Shown one piece after another: positions 22,394 to 29,080 of a DNA stretch of 64,000 bases. Within the stretch, counting starts at the first letter, position 1. The number at the start of each line of letters is the position of its first letter. Source of the stretch: Zygaena filipendulae. Taxonomy: Eukaryota; Arthropoda; Insecta; Lepidoptera; Zygaenidae. The stretch covers positions 2,001,501 to 2,065,500 of the forward strand of contig OU015654.1 of assembly GCA_907165275.2 (NCBI GenBank), read 5' to 3'. A program made the translations under genes and the position numbers. A model generated the notes under the pieces. It was not told where the DNA came from. It did no database searches and saw only the letters and a list, made by a program, of their open reading frames with translations.

Positions 22394-22945
22394 ATGAGTA
22401 TAGACAAATTTGGTCATCATATTCATAAAAGAATACGTTTTTCAGAGTTTACATTTAATGACAAGGTGTTAATGAAATCTGAAAATGGTGATTATGATCT
22501 AAAAACAGCTAGACTAAGAGGCATCAAATTTCCTATAGAAGCATACGATGCGGTTAATAAAGAGTATGTCGATCAATTACATGATATGATTATAAAAGAA
22601 TTCAATAACCTTGTTGAAAATATGCGTTCACAAATTATAATTGACATTACAAATACCGTTACATCTACTTTAAAAGCATACAATGCTTTGTTGAGATCTC
22701 ATAATGGAGATTATGATTTACAAACAGCTAGACTGAGAGGCATCAAACATCCAGTAGAAGCAGATGATGCTGTTAACAAGGAGTATGTAGACCAACTAAA
22801 CACCAAGATGTTTAAAGAATTCAATGTCCTTATTGACAGCTTACGTTCTCAAATTGATGAGTCTACTTTAAAAGCAACGTCTTTAGGGTTAGTAAATCAG
22901 TTGGAAGAGAAACTGAACAAGAACGGGGTGGACAACGAGATTTAA
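22394..22945 (+). CDS. fibre- or spike-like virion protein with internal duplication
   Basis: A 183-aa protein holding two near-identical units, about residues 29-81 and 102-154. Each has NGDYDL-TARLRGIK, then DAVNKEYVDQL, then an amphipathic helix ending LRSQI. The DAVNKEYVD motif is common at the head-to-shaft junction of phage and viral fibres and suggests a trimeric coiled-coil fibre; this is a motif-based guess. It lies 80 bp after the DUF8207 frame and 13 bp before the integrase start, so it sits in the virion-gene block. The frame is open and intact. The two units differ at only a few positions, suggesting a fairly recent tandem duplication. Confidence 0.7.
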   Translation: MSIDKFGHHIHKRIRFSEFTFNDKVLMKSENGDYDLKTARLRGIKFPIEAYDAVNKEYVDQLHDMIIKEFNNLVENMRSQIIIDITNTVTSTLKAYNALLRSHNGDYDLQTARLRGIKHPVEADDAVNKEYVDQLNTKMFKEFNVLIDSLRSQIDESTLKATSLGLVNQLEEKLNKNGVDNEI

Positions 22946-22958
22946 AGTGCATTACAAA

Positions 22959-23894
22959 ATGACAAAACAGGAAGTAGTCAATGAAATCCACAAAGCCGCT
23001 CGAAAAAACTTTACAAGACGTCCTGTTTTTCTTAAGGGAATCGATGATTTGTGGCAAGCCGATTTGATAGATATGCAATCTCTTCGAAAATATAACAACA
23101 ACAATAAATATATCCTTATAGTAATAGATTGCTTTACAAAGTATGCCTGGGCTGAACCGTTGAAATCAAAGAAAAAACTTGATGTAACTCAAGCTTTTAA
23201 ACATATTTTAATCCGAAGCCAAAGAAGGCCGCACAATTTGCAAACCGATATGGGGAACGAGTTCTACAACGATTCGTTTCAAAAGCTTATGAAGACGAAT
23301 AAAATTATCCATTATTCGACGTTTTCTATAAAAAAAGCTTCAATTGTTGAACGTCTTATCAAAACTATAAAGCAAAGACTGTTCAAACACTTTAGTCTGA
23401 TTGGGAGTTATAAATGGTCTGACAAAACTTTGAATAATATTATGCAGTCTTATAACACCACAAAACATCGCACCACTGGTTTTAAGCCTGCAGAAATTAA
23501 TAAAACTATAGAACCAGACGTAAAAAGAAATATTAATAAATTACACTCTTTTCCATCTGTACCACAAAAATCTAAATTTAAGGCTGGGGATTGCGTTCGT
23601 ATTAGTAAATACAAAAATTGTTTTGAAAAGGGATATACTCCTAATTGGTCTACAGAATTATTTACTGTAAAGAAAGTAAATAATACCATTCCACAAACGT
23701 ACCACATTGAAGATCAACGTAAGCAGCCTATTTTAGGAAGTTTTTATGAACAAGAACTGCAGAAGACTAACTATCCTAATGTGTATTTAATAGAAAAAGT
23801 GTTGAAAAAGAAAGGGAGTAAGATATTCGTTAAATGGTTAGGGTTACCTCCTGATGAAAACAGCTGGATTGATAAATCCACATTGTTAAGTTAA
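22959..23894 (+). CDS. retroviral-type DDE integrase with C-terminal chromodomain
   Basis: A 311-aa protein from the ATG at 22959 (an in-frame GTG lies four codons upstream). The catalytic triad is D35 (WQADLIDM), D97 (QTDMGNEF) and E131 (SIVERLIK). A chromodomain-like tail occupies about residues 272-308 (YLIEKVLKKKG, FVKWLGLPPDENSWI) and ends the protein. Polinton integrases make 6-bp target duplications, matching the gagacg seen here. The chromodomain probably tethers integration to modified histones (known for chromoviruses, inferred here). Catalytic residues and frame are intact. It lies 13 bp after the fibre-like gene and 53 bp before the PLA2/pVI gene. Confidence 0.95.
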   Translation: MTKQEVVNEIHKAARKNFTRRPVFLKGIDDLWQADLIDMQSLRKYNNNNKYILIVIDCFTKYAWAEPLKSKKKLDVTQAFKHILIRSQRRPHNLQTDMGNEFYNDSFQKLMKTNKIIHYSTFSIKKASIVERLIKTIKQRLFKHFSLIGSYKWSDKTLNNIMQSYNTTKHRTTGFKPAEINKTIEPDVKRNINKLHSFPSVPQKSKFKAGDCVRISKYKNCFEKGYTPNWSTELFTVKKVNNTIPQTYHIEDQRKQPILGSFYEQELQKTNYPNVYLIEKVLKKKGSKIFVKWLGLPPDENSWIDKSTLLS

Positions 23895-23947
23895 GAAGAT
23901 ATAAAACTATAAACAGTATCGTTACTTTAGTCATTTTACTACGAGTC

Positions 23948-24676
23948 ATGCAAGGTGGTGGACTCGTTAACAATTTAATAAATAACTTACCTTTTGAGAT
24001 TCATATACCTGGGTATAATTACTGTGGACCAGGAACAAAACTTCAGAAACGTTTACAAAGAGGTGACCGCGGGGTTAACAAGTTGGACGAAGCCTGCATG
24101 CATCACGATATTGCCTACGCCAATAACACAGATTTACCTAATCGTCACAAAGCGGATTTACAATTGTTAGACATGGCTAAAAAGAGGTTAGAAGCAAAGG
24201 ATGCAGGGAAAGGTGAAAAATTGGTCTCATGGCTGGTTAGTAAAGCGATGAAAGCTAAAGTCAAATCGGGTTGGGGAGTTAAATCATTCAAACATTTTGT
24301 CACGAAAATTCGTTCACATGTTAAAAAGCTAAAACCAAAAAACCGTAAAACGCTGATAAACCTGTCTTATGCAGCTGCTAAAAGAATGATTCCGCTAGCT
24401 CGTCAAATCAAATTACCTCGAGTGATACCAATACCAAAAACCGGAGGAATATTACCACTTATCCCAATATTTGCGGGTTTATCAGCTCTAGGCGCTCTGG
24501 CGGGAGGAGCGTCTGGAATTGCAAAAACTGTGAATGATTATAAATCTGCTCAAAAGAATTTGCAGGAGACAGAGCGTCATAATAAAACCATGGAGGCTAT
24601 AGCACTGGGAAAAGGCTTATACATAAAGCCTTACAAAAGTGGGAAAGGTTTATACATAAAAGCTTCAAAAAACTAA
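23948..24676 (+). CDS. minor capsid protein: phospholipase-A2-like domain plus pVI/pX-like tail
   Basis: A 242-aa protein. Residues 20-60 form a parvovirus-type PLA2 core: calcium loop YCGPGT (25-30) and the active-site block LDEACMHHDIAY with the H53-D54 dyad. A basic middle (100-165) is followed by a Gly/Ala-rich hydrophobic segment (166-192) and a repeated tail KGLYIKPYK / KGLYIK. In related viruses such proteins sit inside the capsid and help membrane penetration; the tail resembles the adenovirus pVI/pX cleavable peptides. The gene ends on TCA AAA AAC TAA, which holds a classic -1 slippery heptamer, so a fraction of ribosomes may continue into the protease frame. Confidence 0.85.
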   Translation: MQGGGLVNNLINNLPFEIHIPGYNYCGPGTKLQKRLQRGDRGVNKLDEACMHHDIAYANNTDLPNRHKADLQLLDMAKKRLEAKDAGKGEKLVSWLVSKAMKAKVKSGWGVKSFKHFVTKIRSHVKKLKPKNRKTLINLSYAAAKRMIPLARQIKLPRVIPIPKTGGILPLIPIFAGLSALGALAGGASGIAKTVNDYKSAQKNLQETERHNKTMEAIALGKGLYIKPYKSGKGLYIKASKN

Positions 24677-25041
24677 CTACGCTACCTAATCGTGCTTTGA
24701 CAAATGTAGACATTTTGAAGTACGCTGCAAATATTCCGCATTTCCGAGGTGTTTACATGAAAGATGAATTACCCAGAAGTCCGAGGAAGATTGAATGTGG
24801 TATTGTTAACCTAGATGATTCGAAGAATGAGGGAACACATTGGGTAGCATATGCAAAACGAAATAATTATTGTGAATACTTTGATAGTTATGGTGATTTG
24901 AAACCGCCATTTGAATTAGTGAAGTATTTAAAAAATATGAACATTTTTTATAATTATACAAGATACCAAAAATTTAACACTGTTAATTGTGGTCATTTAT
25001 GTTTAAAATATTTAAGGAAATTTTGGAATAAAAAAGTATAA
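24586..25041 (+). CDS. adenain-like cysteine protease (Polinton PRO), probably made by -1 frameshifting
   Basis: The recognisable protease runs from about 24674 to 25041. Counting the TTG at 24697 as residue 1, the triad is H48 (GTHWVAY), D63 (YFDSYGD) and C98 (NCGHLC), with oxyanion Gln at 91 (RYQKF). In this family the enzyme cleaves capsid precursors during maturation. No in-frame ATG exists between the upstream stop at 24583-24585 and the catalytic region; the first internal ATG (in GVYMKDELP) would remove the conserved N-terminus. The frame upstream of the TTG still reads protein-like (LPNRALTNVD), supporting entry by frameshift from the minor capsid gene. It ends 36 bp before the penton gene. 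Confidence 0.85.
   Translation, partial: NHGGYSTGKRLIHKALQKWERFIHKSFKKLTTLPNRALTNVDILKYAANIPHFRGVYMKDELPRSPRKIECGIVNLDDSKNEGTHWVAYAKRNNYCEYFDSYGDLKPPFELVKYLKNMNIFYNYTRYQKFNTVNCGHLCLKYLRKFWNKKV
24667..24724 (+). promoter_or_regulatory. candidate -1 ribosomal frameshift site (A AAA AAC) with possible pseudoknot
   Basis: The heptamer at 24667-24673 is in the correct phase of the PLA2/pVI frame (tc A AAA AAC) and is followed at once by its TAA stop. A -1 slip reads straight into the protease frame. By hand I find a stem pairing 691-700 with 715-724 (last three digits of the coordinate; ten pairs, some G-U), and its loop holds gtag, which could pair with ctac at 682-685 or 677-680. That is H-type pseudoknot topology with a spacer of 3-8 nt. 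The short first stem makes the structure uncertain; the heptamer itself is unambiguous. Confidence 0.65.
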
Positions 25042-25077
25042 AACATTAAATTTTGTTTTAGTCATGTCATTTGCAAA

Positions 25078-25764
25078 ATGTCTTTAACACTATCAATTAC
25101 GGGAAACTCATCAATTTTAACTACTTATTACTCTCCCACCCTACAACTTAATGGAGAATATGAGTGTGCTCTGTTATATTTATCTACATTTAATTCAATT
25201 CCAAATATTGACTATAGAAATAATAAATTTTACTATGGTACTAATGAAGTAATTACTCTACCGGAAGGAGCCTATGAATTGCAAGATATCGGTGACTATA
25301 TAAAATCAGAAATAAAAGACGCAACATTTCAACTTCACTGTAATAACAACACATTAAAAATATCCATACACTGCACCAAAGATATTGATTTTACCAAGAC
25401 AGATTCTCTAGGAAATTTGCTGGGCTATGGAAATAAGTTTCTGAAAGCAAATAAATGGCATGTTTCACATCTGCCAGTGAACATTTTGCCTACGACCGTG
25501 GTGAGAGTCGAATGTGATATAGTGAGTGGATCATATATAAATGGTGAACCAAGCCATATTGTTTACGAATTTGCACCTAACGTGCCGCCTGGATATAGAA
25601 TCATCGAAGCCCCTAAAAACGCGATATATTTCCGAATCAATCAAAGTAATATCAACTGCATCCATATTAGATTTTTGGACATAAATAATAACTTAGTCAA
25701 TTTACGTGGTGAAGAAGTGCAACTTTTCTTGCATTTGAGAAACATTAGTAAAAATAATGATTGA
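25078..25764 (+). CDS. penton-like minor capsid protein (single jelly roll)
   Basis: A 228-aa protein matching the Polinton/adintovirus minor capsid pattern: an N-terminal strand (MSLTLSITGNSSILTTYYSP), ALLYLSTFNSIPNI, then the diagnostic block LGNLLGYG, VRVECDIVSGSYINGEPSHIVYEF, PPGYRIIEAP and the C-terminal strand LRGEEVQLFLHLR. In the family it forms the capsid vertices. Its stop overlaps the start of the next small gene by 8 nt (ATGATTGA). The frame is intact; the start follows the protease stop by 36 bp. Confidence 0.88.
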   Translation: MSLTLSITGNSSILTTYYSPTLQLNGEYECALLYLSTFNSIPNIDYRNNKFYYGTNEVITLPEGAYELQDIGDYIKSEIKDATFQLHCNNNTLKISIHCTKDIDFTKTDSLGNLLGYGNKFLKANKWHVSHLPVNILPTTVVRVECDIVSGSYINGEPSHIVYEFAPNVPPGYRIIEAPKNAIYFRINQSNINCIHIRFLDINNNLVNLRGEEVQLFLHLRNISKNND

Positions 25765-25981
25765 TTACAATAAATACGTGTCTCGAAAATCAAAAACTAT
25801 CAGTTCTGCGCGAGTAACCCTCAACAAAACATCTCCTTATAGGAAAAAAAATAAGTTAATTCGAAAATCAAAAATCGTCAGTTCTGCGCGAGTAACCCTC
25901 AACAAAACATCTTGTAGGAAAAAAAATAAGTTAAATAAAGATAATAAAGCGTTCCTTAAATTAATCGGATTATTAAAATGA
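25757..25981 (+). CDS. small basic protein with tandem repeat (possible core or DNA-binding protein)
   Basis: A 74-aa Lys/Arg-rich protein. Two tandem units of about 25 residues each read RKSK-(T/V)-SSARVTLNKTS followed by RKKNKL; at DNA level the units start near 25782 and 25861. It overlaps the penton gene by 8 nt and the major capsid gene by 4 nt (ATGA at 25978-25981), so it is locked between two virion genes. Composition resembles small virion core proteins that neutralise DNA, but I do not recognise a family; role is inference. Confidence 0.6.
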   Translation: MIDYNKYVSRKSKTISSARVTLNKTSPYRKKNKLIRKSKIVSSARVTLNKTSCRKKNKLNKDNKAFLKLIGLLK

Positions 25982-27192
25982 ATATCTTAGACGTTTTATC
26001 TGTTCCATCTTACGACAATTCCGTTGAAGGGGTCGAATTCCATTCATATAAACCATATGTAACAAGTTTCAACAGGAATGATGAAATACGCATTCCGATC
26101 AACCAACAAGATTTGTACATATTGCCATCAGCGAGCACTTTATACTTGGAAGGACAAGTTGATGTTAAAAAACGAGATACTAAAGAGCAAGTAAACACTG
26201 TAAATTTTACAAATAATTCTCTTCTTTACCTATTTCAAGATATTCGGTATGAGTTAAACGGAGTTGAAATAGATAAAATAAAAAACGCTGGAATAAGTAC
26301 TACAATGAAAGCGTTGGTTTCAATGAATGAGAGTGAATCTAAAATGTCAAGAGCCTGGGGCTGGGATATAGGCGGTATTACAAATACTCACCGAGGCAGT
26401 TTCGCAGTTTCCATTCCCCTCAAAAATATACTTGGCTTCGCTGAAGATTATCAAAAAGTTGTGATCAATTGTCGACACGAATTGATATTGTTACGAAGCA
26501 ACACAAATTTAAACGCTGTTAAACTTAACAACGATGAGGTTATTGAAGACGTAATTATAAATAAAATAATTTGGCGGGTACCACACGTACGAGTTTCAGA
26601 TAGAGAAAGGATTAATCTTCTCAAGTATTTAGAAAAAGACCGACCACTCCAGATTGTATTTAGAAATTGGGATTTGTATGAATATCCAGCTTTACCTAAA
26701 ACCACTAAACATACGTGGTCAATAAAAACTGCATCTCAAATAGAAAAACCACGATATGTAATTATTGGATTGCAAACGAACCGAAAGAACAATGCAAGTT
26801 CTGATATGGCGCAGTTCGATCATTGTAACCTAAGTAACGTCAAGGTGTACCTTAACTCAACTTACTTTCCATATGAAAATTTAAATATAAACTTTGCAAA
26901 TGACAGATTTGCTTTAATATACGAGCAATACGCAAGATTTCAACAGTCGTATTATGGAAGGCGATCAGAAGCTTTGCTAAGCCCTAAGCAATTCAAAGAT
27001 TTAACGCCATTGTTCGTTATCGATTGCTCCAGACAAATTGACAATTTGAAGTCAGGGCCTGTTGTCGACGTACGCGTTGAACTCGAAGCAGATTCTGAGA
27101 TACCTGATCAAACTTCAGCCTACTGTCTTATACTCAACGATTGCATTATCGAGTATAAACCACTCAGCAGCACGGTGAAAAAACTATCATGA
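25978..27192 (+). CDS. major capsid protein (double jelly roll, hexon-like)
   Basis: A 404-aa protein, close to the length of insect Polinton/adintovirus major capsid proteins. Recognisable segments are the N-terminal VEFHSYKPYVTSFN, DIRYELNGVEIDK, SFAVSIPLKNILGFAEDY, the central IIWRVPHVRVSD block, and FDHCNLSNVKVYLNSTYFPYE with YEQYARFQQSYYG in the second half. These are typical of the double-jelly-roll fold that forms pseudo-hexameric capsomers. The ATG overlaps the preceding stop (ATGA), and its own stop overlaps the next ATG in the same way. No stop or frameshift is seen, so the main structural gene is intact. Confidence 0.92.
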   Translation: MNILDVLSVPSYDNSVEGVEFHSYKPYVTSFNRNDEIRIPINQQDLYILPSASTLYLEGQVDVKKRDTKEQVNTVNFTNNSLLYLFQDIRYELNGVEIDKIKNAGISTTMKALVSMNESESKMSRAWGWDIGGITNTHRGSFAVSIPLKNILGFAEDYQKVVINCRHELILLRSNTNLNAVKLNNDEVIEDVIINKIIWRVPHVRVSDRERINLLKYLEKDRPLQIVFRNWDLYEYPALPKTTKHTWSIKTASQIEKPRYVIIGLQTNRKNNASSDMAQFDHCNLSNVKVYLNSTYFPYENLNINFANDRFALIYEQYARFQQSYYGRRSEALLSPKQFKDLTPLFVIDCSRQIDNLKSGPVVDVRVELEADSEIPDQTSAYCLILNDCIIEYKPLSSTVKKLS

Positions 27193-27689
27193 ATCCTGAC
27201 ATTATAATAGCCGATCTTCAAGGTTTTAAAGATGCGAATAATAAATTCATTGTTAAAGAAGTGGCAATTGCAACAAAATACCAAACACAAACATTTTTAG
27301 TTAAACCACCATACTCCTATAATTTTTTAACATTCGAAGAAAAAAAGCAAGTTCAGTGGTTGCAACGAAACAGAGGTATTTACTGGAATGAAGGCTATAT
27401 AGATTATAGAGAGTTTCAACGAGTCATCGCTCCTTATTTAGAACATAAAAAGGTCCTAGTAAAAGGAATCGAAAAAATCAAGTGGATCAAAGAATTATGC
27501 TCTAATTGCGAAGTTATAGATTTAAGCAAGAAACTTGAAGAAATAGGATTTTCAAACTTTTCTACATTACATAAAGTGTACTGTACTGATTTATTCAACC
27601 ATAACTGTGTTAATCATAAGAAATATTGTGCGTTAAAAAATGTAACTTGTTTAAAATTATGTTATTTAGAAAACTATTTTAGTAATTGA
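27189..27689 (+). CDS. conserved Polinton protein of unknown function, 166 aa
   Basis: This gene starts in a 4-nt ATGA overlap with the major capsid stop. The N-terminus (PDIIIADLQGFKD, FIVKEVAIATKY), the middle (QWLQRNRGIYWNEGYIDYREF, VLVKGIEKIKWI) and a Cys/His-rich end (HNCVNHKKYCALKNV) recur together in uncharacterised insect proteins that I recall from mobile elements. An acidic residue on the first strand, an acidic residue in the middle and a late H/N-x-C-A-x-x-N block hint at an RNase-H-like exonuclease fold, but I cannot confirm this. The frame is intact; it is the last gene of the rightward block. Confidence 0.65.
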   Translation: MNPDIIIADLQGFKDANNKFIVKEVAIATKYQTQTFLVKPPYSYNFLTFEEKKQVQWLQRNRGIYWNEGYIDYREFQRVIAPYLEHKKVLVKGIEKIKWIKELCSNCEVIDLSKKLEEIGFSNFSTLHKVYCTDLFNHNCVNHKKYCALKNVTCLKLCYLENYFSN

Positions 27690-27859
27690 AATCTATCACT
27701 TTTAATTTTTTCATTAAAAATAATTAATAATAACTTGGTTTTTTATTAAACCTTACTCTCGTATAGTATTATGAAAACACCGATTTTATTAGACCATTGT
27801 TTTATTACAAAAACATATATGAATATAAATAGAGTCATCTTACATAAACAAATAACAAA
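27690..27859. other. convergent gap between right- and leftward blocks
   Basis: AT-rich convergent intergenic stretch with no ORF. AATAAA-like A-rich motifs on both strands fit 3' ends of the flanking transcripts. Confidence 0.4.
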
Positions 27860-27990
27860 TTTTACACATAGCCGTTATACTGTCGTTGAAATTTGTTAAT
27901 TAATGCTTCAGTACCATCCAAAATATTATTTGTAGCACTTTCATCCTGAACTGGATATTGAGCCGTCACTAGCGCCATCGACTTGGATTG
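27860..27990 (-). repeat. degenerate copy of the 3' end of the adjacent leftward gene
   Basis: This stretch is about 75-80 percent similar (by eye) to 28040-28190, the last codons of the 147-aa gene. On the minus strand it still reads LVTAQYPVQDESATNNILD then EALINKF, parallel to LVKAQYPVKDGSATDHILDDAEALINK in the gene. It is a tandem partial duplication that kept coding character, so it may also be a spare or alternative 3' exon. Confidence 0.7.
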
Positions 27991-28042
27991 CCAACATACT
28001 TTGTCTTCCTCTACGTTATTTTCTTCATCTTACTTATTAATT

Positions 28043-28486
28043 TTACATGTATAAACATGCACTATAGCCGCATATTGTTTTTGAAATTTTGTTAATTAAT
28101 GCCTCAGCATCATCCAAAATATGATCTGTTGCACTTCCATCCTTAACAGGATATTGAGCCTTCACTAACACCAACGAATTTTCTGGATTGCTTACGTCAG
28201 TAATACTAAGTTTAATTAGCTTTGTTGCTTTCCTTAACGGCTCCCTGCTGGCTACGAATGTGGTGCCAAAGCTCCTCTTTTTAACACTCTGCTTGCTCAA
28301 TGAACTGCATGCTCCATCTTCGTTCTTGTTAAACACCTCTTCAAAGGCGGCTTGTGTGGTTTGTGAAAGCAACGTTGGCTGCAGCTTTCTGGACTTTTTC
28401 CTTTTGCTGACTTCAGGAAATTCTTGACTAAACCCTTCTAGAGGATCTTGTGCGCATTGTTCATATATATCATTAGGAGTAGACAT
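28043..28486 (-). CDS. unknown Polinton accessory protein, 147 aa
   Basis: Start taken at the ATG 28486 (MSTPND); an in-frame ATG four codons upstream lies across a good 3' splice site (tttgattgtttcag at 28490), so the real message probably has a 5' leader exon joined here; a matching donor (gtaagc) ends at 28569. The protein has an acidic N-terminus, a KRKKSRK patch at about 29-35 that could be a nuclear signal, and a C-terminal half with LVKAQYPVKDG and DAEALINKI. I recognise no domain. It is the first of three leftward genes facing the virion block. Its 3' end is duplicated just downstream. Confidence 0.55.
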   Translation of the reverse strand: MSTPNDIYEQCAQDPLEGFSQEFPEVSKRKKSRKLQPTLLSQTTQAAFEEVFNKNEDGACSSLSKQSVKKRSFGTTFVASREPLRKATKLIKLSITDVSNPENSLVLVKAQYPVKDGSATDHILDDAEALINKISKTICGYSACLYM

Positions 28487-28569
28487 GATCTGAAACAATC
28501 AAAAAATTATAATCGGTTCACTTATCAGAATAATAGTAGGTACTTAACAAATTAAAAATGCATGCTTAC

Positions 28570-28760
28570 AATTCCAAATCGATACGAAGCTGATGACAGT
28601 ACCTCGGTAGAGCGCGTCTCGGTAATGACTGTTCGAGGAGCTAAACAAAACTACAGTGCCTATGTGTTGAAGTTTCCAAGTTGGAACATGTCTAAACATG
28701 TTACTGTTTGTACAAGCACGGAGACTGATGATCATATTTCTATGTTGTAATGTTATATGT
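28570..28760 (-). other. candidate 5' leader exon of the 147-aa gene
   Basis: On the minus strand this segment ends in a plausible donor (ggaatt|gtaagc at 28570/28569) about 80 bp before the acceptor at 28490. The frame that would join to ATG 28486 contains a TAG with no ATG after it, so the exon looks non-coding. Both strands hold short ORFs of ~60 aa here, which I do not trust. Confidence 0.35.
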
Positions 28761-29080
28761 TATTATTGTGATTATAATGAAACATGTCGGTACATGTTCA
28801 AACAGCAACATTGTATTTGTATCAAAGTGAAAAGTCAAATAAAACTCTTGGTTTTAATGTAATTTAAAATTTATTTATATTTCAGAAAACACTAAAATTA
28901 ACTTACACTGTATTCATATTTACTTAATATTAATACATATCTATTACATAATATTGCTTACAATTTCGTAGATAATTATAATAATCATTATCCTACGGAT
29001 AATTTAAACAATCTTATTTCTACCTAATATTTTATAATACTCTATATTAATAGTTACATTCTATGAAATAGTGAAAAAAA

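Noticed and set aside
28562..28750. 62-aa plus-strand and 63-aa minus-strand frames
   Set aside because: No motif; the region is better explained as a leader exon of the leftward gene.
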